From the NCBI RefSeq assembly GCF_020080835.1, contig NC_058160.1, positions 26,337,152 through 26,401,151 on the forward strand: a stretch of 64,000 nt of DNA. The letters run 5' to 3'. This DNA comes from Cotesia glomerata (taxonomy: Eukaryota > Arthropoda > Insecta > Hymenoptera > Braconidae). Made by a program: the position numbers and the translations under genes. The notes below the pieces were generated by a model, which saw only the letters and a list, made by a program, of their open reading frames with translations, was not told where the DNA came from and ran no database searches. Below, piece by piece: positions 1 through 10,611 of this stretch. Each line of letters begins with the position of its first letter. Position 1 is the stretch's first letter.

Positions 1-187
1 ACATATTTTTTTTTGAGAATTTTTAATTATAATTAATTTATAAAAAAAAATAAATAAAAACATAATAATAATTCAAATGAAATATTATTAAGAATAATAA
101 ATTATATTTTTAATAATTAAATATAGAAAGGGTTTATAAAAATATTTTCTTTACAAAAATTTATTTATTTCTAAATTCATTTATTTT
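1..187. other. AT-rich non-coding DNA
   Basis: Very AT-rich sequence with homopolymer runs. No exon, repeat boundary or regulatory site can be supported here. Confidence 0.6.
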
Positions 188-327
188 GGGAGTGAATGCG
201 GAGTGAATTTTATTATTAATAAAAATTAACTCCTCGGAGTAAATATCACTCCCGCTGGGAGTGAATCAATTAAAAATCATTCACTCTTCATTCACTCCAC
301 GTCACTCCGCAAATTTTTTACAGTGTG
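188..327. repeat. GGAGTGA palindromic repeat cluster (MITE-like fragment)
   Basis: The heptamer GGAGTGA occurs twice in forward orientation at 189-206, in a palindrome at 247-266 (TCACTCCC-GCT-GGGAGTGA), and several times inverted at 279-310. The right end reads TTTTTTACAGTGTG. Read from the other strand this begins CACACTGTAAAAAATTTGCG, close to the end of the MITE at 19583 (CACAGTAAAAAATTTTGCG). I infer a foldback MITE related to that family. The left boundary and any target duplication are not clear. Confidence 0.55.
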
Positions 328-431
328 CGCGAGTTAACTTTTAACAAAATCTTATGGACTGAAAAGAGTTAATATACAATAAAAGCAGAGCTTGCTCCAA
401 CGTTTCATATTATAAAACACTATTATGCGTA

Positions 432-703
432 CACTGATAGAAGAATTTGTTTATAGTTAAAAAGATTTGTTAATATTTGAAAAATCATTTATTAGAAGCC
501 ATTTGTTAGTCCTTAACAAATATTTCTTAGTATTTAAAAATATTTATTAATATTTAATAAATTAACATCAGATTTATTAAATACAAACAAATCAAATTTA
601 AATACTAAGAAATATTTGTTTAATACTAATAAGTGGTCTCTAATAAATTATTTGTTAACTATTAACAAATGTTATTTAATACAAATAAATCCTTCTATCA
701 GTG
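432..703. mobile_element. Palindromic MITE with TA target duplication
   Basis: The ends are CACTGATAGAAG and CTTCTATCAGTG. Complementarity continues for roughly 110 bases inward with scattered mismatches; for example AAATATTTCTTAGTATTT lies in both arms. The element is flanked on both sides by TA (430-431 and 704-705), the target duplication of Tc1/mariner-type elements. It encodes nothing: at about 272 bp the whole unit is foldback DNA, so it must have been moved by a transposase made elsewhere. Confidence 0.85.
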
Positions 704-888
704 TATATATATTATATGGTACAAGTTATTCATCTGGAGAGGAAGAAATGTTAAGTAATTTTAATGGCATATGTTTACAAGTGCTTGCTGTACAATATCG
801 CCGCATATATTTAAGAAAATTTTTAACGAGATAACTTTTGAATTTTCTTATTATATTAAATATAAATATTAATCAGTAAACAACAATT

Positions 889-892
889 GTTA

Positions 893-937
<45 letters not shown>
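889..937. repeat. (ATT)n microsatellite
   Basis: About 16 uninterrupted ATT/TTA triplets. Confidence 0.95.
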
Positions 938-3246
938 GACTCCAGTAGCCTTCAAGTCAGTTATTAAAAGTTTTGCACAATAATAAAAACTAATATAATA
1001 ATTTTTAACGATTGAATTCATTATTTTGATTGTATGGAAATTTATAAATATAAAATAACTATTTACGTGAAATGATAAAAGATTTCCGGAATAATAGCGT
1101 TAACGTTTATTTTACGTAATACAAACGCGAGAAAAAAGACACTTGTATCTTATTGTTCTCAAATAACACGTGCATAAAGCGAAATGAAGAGTAAATTACA
1201 AACCTTCAGCACCTTTGTGTATATGTGTGTGTTAATATGGACATGTGGGTGTACGTATAAAGTCATTTTCTTATTGACAAAAGTAACAATAGTGTGAACG
1301 ATAAGCCTATCAGTTCTCAGTTAAAATTGCAGCCAAGTTACGTCTGCTTTGTGCAATGGATTCAGCGGCGATAAGCGATAACAAATACACCACATGTCAC
1401 ACTCGACACGCGATACACCGTTTAATTTTGTAGTGTGTGAGCATAATATAAGTAGAATAAAGCCCGGTGTTATGTTGGTTTTTTATTTTATTATTAATAT
1501 GCTGTATATTATATTTGATGTGAGGCTTTATTTGTTAAGGCGATGTTTAACGCATTTTATATTATATAGTGCGTTTGTTTATTAAGAAAAAGAGAATGAG
1601 AACCGCTGCCGATTCGATGCCGGCTGGAAAAGTAACGCGTCAACGTCTCATCCGGATGATTAACGTCTTCTTAAATTAACCGTGACTAAAGTCTCCAATT
1701 AATATTAACACTTATATAAAAGTTCTCGGCTTACGAATGTAGAAGATGGAAAATGAAATGGTATTTATATTACAACTGGTGACTACTATATTACTATAAT
1801 ATTACGCTCTGACACTGAAAGACTTATTTATTCGTTATTCTTATTTAATAGAAGGTTATTTACATTCTCAAAATGAATAATATTTTATTAAGTTAACTCT
1901 GATTTTTTTTTATAAAACACCGAAAAAAAAAGAGTTTTACTTTTTTAATTTATGGTTTTAATTTTAATAATTAGACGTTCATGTAATGTTTTTATAAAAT
2001 ACAATTCTAAGTAAAATTTTATTCTATTTAATTAAATTAAAAAAAATTATACTCGTAGCTTTTTTTAAATATCTACCCTTAAAATTTTCAGATAATTTTT
2101 TTAATAATAATATCTAATATCTTTTCCTAACTTGCAATAGCCAAATATTTATTACTTAATAGAACGAAATTGATGGGAGCTAAATTTATCTAACAGCTAA
2201 ATGACTAGTCTATTAATTTCAGTAAAATTAATTATTGTTATTATATTATATTGCCCAATAAGTTGTTAATAAAACAATTCTATTTTTATTTGTAAGAAAA
2301 TAATTCTATTTTTATCTGATAAATTAATCTGAATATGAATGAATGCATGGTGTTCCAACAAAAATGTGCCTAAACATATATGTACATGTACATTTGTGAC
2401 GCTCGAGGATATATGTAACCTAAACGTTGGCAACGTCGCTCGTCAATCGACAATTAGGTGTCGTCAGGTCAATTGGAGCCAGGATTCCCGGTGATTTGAA
2501 GTTTGCTCACGTTTTCCACGGAATTAGTCGTGTGGTACTGTACGCATCGACGAACGATGCTCACCGGCGTGTCGGCTCTTCTGTCGGCGTATCGGGTAAT
2601 TTACAGCAACGTGCAATGTGCCCGTACCAATACGCGACACGTCGAGATAGGAGTCAAGAATAAAGACCAACACACAAATTACACAAATTACACTCTATCA
2701 CCGTAATAGTATTACAGATTACGTGTACCAACACCCAAGACTGAATACCGAGTACCGAGTACCCAATACGTTTATCTCTGGATAACTTTGTTTTATTTTT
2801 ATTATCCTCGCTCACTTGTACTTTTACTTACTTTCACACCCGGAAAGTTTACTTTACGGGCCAATTTCGCCGAGGTTTTATTTATCATGAGTAGAAAGTT
2901 TGATCAAATTGTATGTTTGTGATTACTTTAGTTTAATGTGGATCAACGGTTAGGTACAGTACATAGTAAATAGTATATAGTACATGGATTGGATGTGCTT
3001 TGGCAAGTCAAAGGGATGTAATTTTTGTGAGTGCCTGTACAAGCTCAGTCGTCCACGGATGTTGAAAGAACTCTTTGTATATACATATATGTACGTACGT
3101 TTATACATAAATCCTTGGGTGTTGGTTGTAACCACACATGGCTGGGTACACATATTGCCGTGACGGTCTTAGTCTTCAACAAGTGATAATGCTGCTTGCG
3201 TTCATCTTTTCATGGACTTAAGCGTGAGATATTATTTCTTATTGTC

Positions 3247-3247
3247 A

Positions 3248-3281
<34 letters not shown>
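3247..3281. repeat. (AAT)n microsatellite
   Basis: About 11 AAT triplets, followed 10-20 bases later by a short inverted TTA-rich tract that could pair with it. Confidence 0.9.
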
Positions 3282-3282
<1 letters not shown>

Positions 3283-5407
3283 GCGAAATTATTGTTATTA
3301 TTATTATTACTTTTTTTTATTTTTTTAATATTATTATTTTTATAAAAAAAATGAATAATTCATTGTAAATATTATTTAATAATCATAAATTGATAAAATA
3401 TTATAAAGATCGTAAATGATATGTAAAACCGGTTTACATGGGAAATATTTATTTCGTGATTTGTCGAGACACTGATTCAGTATATATATTATTATATCAT
3501 ACACAATCGTACTAATTTATGTATATATGTAATCTGCAATGTGTAATGTCAGTAATGTATTATAAGTTATGGTAGACACTTAAGGTGAATAGCAGACAAA
3601 GGTATAGATATAGCTATAATAATAAGATAGATTTTATAAGAAACGCCAGGCGTGATAGGCTGTAATGGTAATACAAACAATCCAACCACTGTACACTGTA
3701 CACTCAACATAACATATATATATTAAATACGAACAGAGCAAGTGAAAGAGACGAGTAGTATAAGTATGGGCAAGTTGTGTGTGGTGTCTATGAAGATAGA
3801 GAGGTACTGGGAACAAGGCACGAAGGTCAAGGCTCCAAGCTGTCGTGCCAAGAAATTCACGCTCCGTTACCGCATTACTACATATCTTTTGCCAATTTCC
3901 TGCACACTTTCTTGTCTCCTGTTTATTAATCTCTCGGGTTTGAATACCTTCTGTTCATTATAATTAATATAAGATGTACACAAAGTATGGTCTTCAGTGG
4001 GTGAATTAAAGCGTAACTGTCCTGATCTCGATCTCCGGCTCTATTACTATTACTATTTTCCGTTTGACAGCCAGCAAATTCGAGATACGTGATTCCGTTG
4101 GTCCGTAAGTGATTCAATTGATCCATCAGCATCTATCCGTTTATCTAATTCATGATACCGTATGAAAATTAAACTCGACATTTGTAGGGTGTTACGCAAT
4201 ATTGCAGCAATCACCGGGATTATTGGTGCAATTTTATTATTTTAACGTGCCACGAATTTCATTGCTTTTTTATTCATATTTTATTTATTTTTTTAGTTTT
4301 TTTTTCTATACACGCCAGATATTCCCTTTCTATACCCGCGCGTATCTGTTGTGTGTAGATGTGTGTGTGTGTGGAGAGATTTTTTCATTTTTATTTATTA
4401 TTTACGTTGTAATTTTTTCATTCGCCGGGCAGCAGAGGTTGGTAACGCAAAGTTACTTGAGAATATGGTTAACGAGACGCGAACTCACCGGACGAGACGC
4501 CAGGATGCACCGATTGTAATTCAAATCGTGGCTCGGTATGTGGCCGCCGCGGTACAGTCAAGCTAAAAAAATATCTTTATACTATTCAGTGGTTCTCAAT
4601 CGATACAATTTCACATTATTAAAGTGTTTTTAAAATTAAATAATTTTCATTTTTATTTGACTAAAAAAAATTTTTTTTGATCTTTGATTTTCATCACAGT
4701 TATTTTTGTTAATTTTTTAATAAAAACCAAAATAATTATTTTAGATTATTTTTATTATAAAAATTCTCCGGTATTTTTCGTCCCCAATTCGATTTGTGAC
4801 TTATAAAAATAACTTTTGGGAGTAGAAAAATTAGCGATTAAAAATAGCTTTAATCCCCAAATAAAAAATTTATACCCGAAGTATTAATACCCGAGAAATT
4901 AATAGCAAACTGCGGATTTCCTCGGGTACTTGGTTGGCTGACAGCTGATGTTACTAGCGCTATTTTTATAAAAGTTATTTTATTTTAACTTTTATTTTTA
5001 TTCTTTGAAAGTGCTAACAAAGTTACACACCTGCCAGTTGACGCGCGATTCGCCGGTTGCTTTACATTTCAATAGAACCTACGGGTTGTTACTACAGCAG
5101 CAACAGCAACAACCCATCTATTTTTATATTTTTATTATAAATTTATTTTACCTTAAACTTTGAATTTACAATTCTAATAAACTTAACAATCATGTTTGTA
5201 AATCCGAAATTTCTTTGTGCGTTAGACATCTTATTTTATATATTTAATGATTTAAATTTGAATTTAAATTTAAATTTCAATGCACTGCAGCTTTTAAACA
5301 ATTTACTTTCTCGTTTATTAAAACTCAGCCTGATTCGATAAATAAACTCGGCTCGGGTATATAAATTTATATACTCAGTAATATCCTGATGGACTGTTCT
5401 GTATTTA

Positions 5408-5441
5408 GTTCTTCTTGTTCTTGTTCTTGTTCTTGTTCTTG
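5408..5441. repeat. (TTCTTG)n hexamer repeat
   Basis: Five tandem TTCTTG-type units. Confidence 0.9.
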
Positions 5442-5770
5442 TTTTGGCACCGTCTCGTTGACGTAAATTTATTGTAGGTACCCTGGCGGTGTCGAAGGTG
5501 TCGAGCTAAGACTCCAAATCCTAAATAACTGATCTCACCCTTGGGAATTTAGAGTCTGGTCCACATCTAACCACTCTTGTGCCTTGTTTTCGAGTCCGGT
5601 ATACCACGGTTTGACGGTTTTCGGTACGAAACTTGGAATTATTCAAAAATACATTTATTATTTCGGGGGAAGTTAAAGTTATTAATCAAAATTATGAGAT
5701 GTCAATTTTTGTCTTTCATAAAAAATATAAATTTGGAATTGTCATTCTGCCCGAAGGATGAAAAATCAAA

Positions 5771-5940
5771 AAATTTATGAAAAACTTTTTTATAAAAAAT
5801 TCAATTTTATACAAAAAATGTCTCTTATTATTTTTTTCACTCCAATTTTTTGGAAGGATAAAAATTACGAAAAAAATTGTGAGGATCTTTATTCTAGAAA
5901 ATTAAATTCCCTACAAAAAATGTCTCTTATAATTTTTTGA
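5771..5940. repeat. Two adjacent diverged copies of a dispersed ~65 bp repeat
   Basis: Two units share the layout ATTTATGA or TTGTGAGGATC, then a T-rich stretch, then AAATTAAATT or AAATTCAATT, then ACAAAAAATGTCTCTTAT. They span about 5771-5841 and 5872-5940. A third copy sits at 38154-38222 (ATGAGGATCTTTTTTTGTAG followed by a changed TGGTTTCTTAT end). The frame that runs through them is a by-product of the repeat and not a gene. Confidence 0.7.
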
Positions 5941-6480
5941 TATTTCCACTTTAATTTAAATTACAAGCGTTGATAAACAATTTGTTATTGTTCCGGGTAA
6001 ATTTCGGTAATTCTCGACAATCAACGGAGAAACGTAAATAAAATACTTAATTAAATTCAGTGAATTTAATTTAAAACACCCAGGAGGGTAATTACAGAAA
6101 GTTTTATTAATTAAATAAAACAGAGATTTAATTTATAGTAATAAGTAATAACCAGAGTGATAATAAAAATAGTGAGTTTAAATTAACCAAACATCTGAAG
6201 TAAAAAGAGTTTAGTATGTAAATTCTAGTGATTATAGTCAAAATTAATTATTTTATGCTGGTGGTACGGTCGATTGCTCGTCTTTACCGCGGCATTTGTG
6301 CTAAATTAATGAGAGTAAATTCGGTGGATGGGCGAACCGGGAACGAGAGACGATGAGAGACGCTAAACGAAAATTGTGCTGGGACGCATATACCGACAAC
6401 TACTAAAACTCAGTGTAGATGTTGATGTTGATGCTCGCCCTGGTGCCTCTGCCAGGCAATGCTGGTGGTTCTGGTCTGGT

Positions 6481-6512
6481 TCTACTTCTACTTCTACTTC
6501 TACTTCCTCTGC
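6481..6512. repeat. (TTCTAC)n hexamer repeat
   Basis: Five TTCTAC-type units. They create serine/threonine-rich open frames on one strand and leucine-rich ones in another frame, which are artefacts of the repeat. Confidence 0.85.
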
Positions 6513-7441
6513 TTCTACTTCTGGTACTGGCACTGCAAACGCTTCTGATGTTGTATGCTCGGTGCGTGGGTATTTTCCCCACCTGTTGCCAAACAATTCC
6601 CATGGAAACCGAGTTATGGTTATGATTTCCGTCAGATAAATAACACTTTAAAGTCCTGTTTAAATATGCTACTCAGCTTTTATAAAATAACAAAATACTG
6701 GTGGCGTTTATTGTTATTTTTAAATAGAGATGTTTTTTATTTCGTCTATCACTCGAAAAATATTCAATTGATTCTATTTAATATTTAGTGCTGGTGTTTC
6801 ACATCACTTTCATCTTTCAATTCATCCGTTTAATTTGTTTTATTGATAAAAGTGAAAACTATTTTTTTGTAACAGGGAATTTATTGTTCAACAAAATTGT
6901 TTAATTTAAAGTTTAAAATTTGACATTGAAAGGAAATTATATTTTTGTGATTTTTTAAGTTCAACAATAATAATAATAAATTAATCAATTGCAACAAGTA
7001 ATCGATTCAAAAATTTTAATCATAGAATCCCTTAATTTATTGATTAAATTTCATACTCAAAATTATATCTCAAAATAAAAATACTCTTACAAACAACAAA
7101 TTAATTAATTCTAAAAATAGTTATATTTATTGGTAAACTTGAACAATATTTATACGGTTAATTAGTATCGCTTATATTAGTAGGGCAGGCCTGGTATATC
7201 CTAGCGTAGTTACTAGATGGCTTGGCAGTATCGAGAGACGAAATTTTAATTAGAGCGCTCGTTTCTTTATCACCAAAGTCGCACAACATAAAACATCACA
7301 ACGGGGATTCTAATATAACACAGCAAGACGGCTAAAGGAACACCCGGGGTATGATGATAACATCCCTTTTCCTTTTTACCCTACTTTCACTGTAATACTT
7401 ACATCTCACCAGCGTCAACATCCCCCAAGTAATCTCTGTAC

Positions 7442-7445
<4 letters not shown>

Positions 7446-7516
<71 letters not shown>
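7446..7516. repeat. (TA)n microsatellite
   Basis: About 35 TA units with single AAA interruptions. It is self-complementary and can extrude a cruciform. Confidence 0.95.
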
Positions 7517-9663
7517 TACTTACCCACACATATCTATATCCACGGATACGTGTGTGTCAAAAGCTCACACAGCAAGTGCCAATACATCAGCATCCCCCTC
7601 CCGTTTACGCTATAAATCCAATAACTAATTTCTTTCTATTCGATTTAATACTCAATGAATAAAAAAGTTTAAACTCATTCTACATTATTATCCGTTTTAT
7701 ATATATATAACTTTTTTTATTATTTTATTTTTCAATAATACAATAACTTTTTTCCTTCGTTTTCTTTTTATTTTTAAGTTATTTATCGGAAAACTGTTAC
7801 AGGGCAAATGAAAAGTAGGCTTATCTTATAATTTACGATAACACTGGTTTATTGAGTAATAAAAAAGTCACTACACAATATATATATAGATATATTTATA
7901 TATAGACGTGTTGGTAATAATATATATTATAGGGGAAGCTTTTAACTATTTGGGTTAAATTTTGCAGGCGCTAAACCGGCGCCGCGGTATTCTCTTGCGC
8001 CAGAGGTGCAACGCCATTTAATGTTTGTGTCCGGGGGAAAGTAATCCCTGAAAAAACCACACAATGTCTTATGGCTTAGCATTAATTACGGCGACATGAA
8101 GTTGAAAAACGACCGGCAGTTTACATTTTACATTTTACCTAAGAGTACCTTCTTCTTCTTCTTCTTCTTTCTCCTCCTTAGTTCATATTCTTCTCGTTTT
8201 TATTTTACAGTCCTTTTAAAGGCTTTTTCCTTGAGTAAGAGCGCACATCACAGTACTGAGACTTCTCTGGCAGTTATGTCATCTCAAAAACTTTTTATTT
8301 TCTTCAGTTATTATTTTTAATAATTTATTTTTTATAGTAATTAAACCCAACATTCAATTTAGTTTTTACTAAAAACATTAAAGATGATTAATTTTCACTA
8401 TAAATTTTTTTCATGTCAATCAATTATCAATTTATCTCAACAAAAATGACAACTGTGAGATACAAATTAATTTATAACCACATACAATGTTGAAGTATTA
8501 TGTGAACATCCGATAAATAAATGAAAAGTCCTCGAACGAATGTTTTCAAAGTAACAAATTAGCGGACGTATATGTGCACGAATTCTGCGATTCTAATGGT
8601 GATTGATAATTCAAACATTGGTAGATATTACCCGGCAATAATTTTGAGAGCACTTAATTCAAAAGCTTGAAACCGTTGACTATCGAGAGCCCATTACTCG
8701 AATTACTTTCCGGCATTTTCAAGCACCACAACTCTCTCTCGCTCTCCCAATAAGAATTTGCCCATCCACTCACCGGCTCTTCGCTTACGCTGTTTTGGCT
8801 TTTCATTTCGTAATATAATTACTTAAACTTCAATGAACTCTTAATTGATCAAAAACGTACTCTCGATTCACTTTCATTACATCTCCTCGAATTTTCTGTA
8901 ATTACTTAGAACCCACCATTAAAGACCGCCGTGGTTCGTTGAATGAAATCGAGTCTAAGAAAGACGGGAGGAAGGAAAAAAAAAGTAAATAGACAAATCA
9001 ATAAATAAATAAAATAATTGTCTGATACATGAAAAATAAAAAATACCTGGTGGATATTAAAACACTAGACTATTGTGTTGAACGATTTGTAAGCTTGCCA
9101 ACGCGAGTAAAGTCAAGAGCTCCGTAATATTGCACTCTATTCGAGCAAGTGAAATCAAGTAGCAGTTAACAGTGATTAGTAGTTGGGTCCTTGAATAAGG
9201 ATCCGGGTGTAAAATGGAAAACTGTATAAATGTGTGCTTGTACTCCGTTCAAAAGCAATTATCAAAGTTTTGAGATTTAAACTCAACAGTTAAATCACTG
9301 GCAAGTGTTATTAGAAAACTCCCACTCACAATAAGTAAATCATTAATACTGCTAATTAAAATTCATGTTAATTTACGATGTTATTCTTTTTTTATGAAAT
9401 ATTTTTTGAGTTGTTAATTAAATAATTACAAAATAGGAGGTACTATAGTAAAATTAATGAAAAAAGCGAAATGTAATTTTAATTTTAATTAAATAGCATA
9501 CTCACGCTAATGAAAATCAAATCCAAAGCACAATAATAATTAATATGTAACAGAAAGGCAATCACTTAATGCGAAAAGTTTTTGTTTCCTGAGGATCAAA
9601 ATAATAGTTGTATGCAGGTGCGTCATAAGAAAATAATGCGCGCTAGATGGATGGAGAGTTATA

Positions 9664-9866
9664 CACTGGAAAAAAAAAATAAATTTGATTCGAGAGAAAA
9701 ATTCTTGAATCAAGAAAATAATTTTGAAGAGGGTAATTTTTTTGAATCAAGTAAAATTTCCTTATATCAAGAAAAATTTATTAGCTCAAGAATTTTTCTA
9801 CTCAAATCAAGAAAATTAAGTTCTTCAAAATTATATACTTGATTCAAGAAAATTTTTTTCTCTGTG
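9664..9866. mobile_element. Palindromic MITE of the CTTGAATCAAG type, TA target duplication
   Basis: The left end is CACTGGAAAAAAAAAATAAA and the right end, read from the other strand, is CACAGAGAAAAAAATTTTC. TA flanks both sides (9662-9663, 9867-9868). The interior repeats CTTGAATCAAGAAAA-like palindromes in both directions. Shorter, more degraded stretches of the same vocabulary occur near 12480-12560, 30610-30740, 41880-41970, 43090-43180, 48030-48110, 49150-49200 and 49960-50050, so this is the best-preserved member of an abundant family in the window. Confidence 0.75.
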
Positions 9867-10012
9867 TAATTTAACTCTTGAAAACAAATATGATAATATT
9901 TTTTTTTTCTTTCGTATCAATGATATTGATTAAGTTTTTTAATTTAAAAGGATGATTTCAACAAGTAATTAATATATTTTAAAATTTTAAAAAGTTTGGA
10001 AAATCCAAAAGT

Positions 10013-10611
10013 GCACGACTCATAATGCTCATTTAATTATGAAATATTAAAAAAAAAAAAAAAAAAAAAACAAGTTCAAAATTAGTTGCCGAAAAAACAG
10101 CTGTCTAGGAAGGTAATGCACAGGCACCCCTGGTGGAATAAATGTACATAATATGTATATCACCATCCATGTAAATTTTACATGGATATATATGGATATA
10201 CAGTCTTCTGGCTTTTTTATTTTATTAATTGTACATGAACGACACTGAATTACCTAACCATTCGCATTTTGTGACCTACAATTCTCCTCAAGAATTAAAA
10301 AAAAAAAAAATTTTATTCAATTGATGCATTTTTTCGAAAGTTAGAGTATTTTCATAGTTTTCAGGGTTTCATACATGACGGACAGGAAAATTTTTTGACT
10401 TATTTTGATGTTTTTTTCCGTTTCTAGTGCACTAAATCAATTTTTGAAAAGTGTCAAATTAATCTCCATTAAATTATCTTGACAATAGTATGCAAAATAT
10501 CTTGATTCCGTGAACTAACAAGACTATAGTAATGAAAATAGTTGCCGAAATGAGGTGAAAAAATTTTTCGATCGTAAAGCACTCTCTGATGCTTCGCATC
10601 ATGAGTCGTGC
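10013..10611. mobile_element. Inverted-repeat element with terminal TTC-loop hairpin, copy 1
   Basis: The left end carries GCACGACTCATAATGC. The right end carries a hairpin: GCACTCTCTGATGC, loop TTC, then GCATCATGAGTCGTGC. The last arm is also the inverse of the left-end motif. The 599 bp between hold only AT-rich DNA. The bases just left of the element (AAAGTTTGGAAAATCCAAAA) recur left of the second copy at 43204. I infer a non-autonomous transposon, possibly Helitron/Helentron-related because of the terminal hairpin, but the class is unproven. Confidence 0.6.

Larger units (their letters stand above)
706..5770. other. Non-coding DNA with microsatellites
   Basis: No convincing exon. It holds an ATT triplet tract (about 889-937), an AAT tract (about 3247-3281), a GC-richer patch at 2400-2660 with two short overlapping open frames that look accidental, and a TTCTTG hexamer repeat at about 5408-5441. 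Short open frames here are low-complexity and have no splice context. Confidence 0.5.
5941..9661. other. Non-coding DNA with microsatellites and CG-richer islets
   Basis: Contains a TTCTAC hexamer tract near 6481-6512 inside a GC-richer patch (6260-6620), a long TA tract at 7446-7516, and a CpG-rich islet at 7968-8040 discussed as a possible small exon. Nothing else is supportable. Confidence 0.5.

Noticed and set aside
4202..4519. 105-codon frame rich in Phe, Tyr and Ile
   Set aside because: Composition follows the T-rich DNA; no membrane-protein family or splice signal is recognisable.
7332..7529. Frame through the TA repeat
   Set aside because: The alternating Ile-Tyr sequence is only a translation of the microsatellite.
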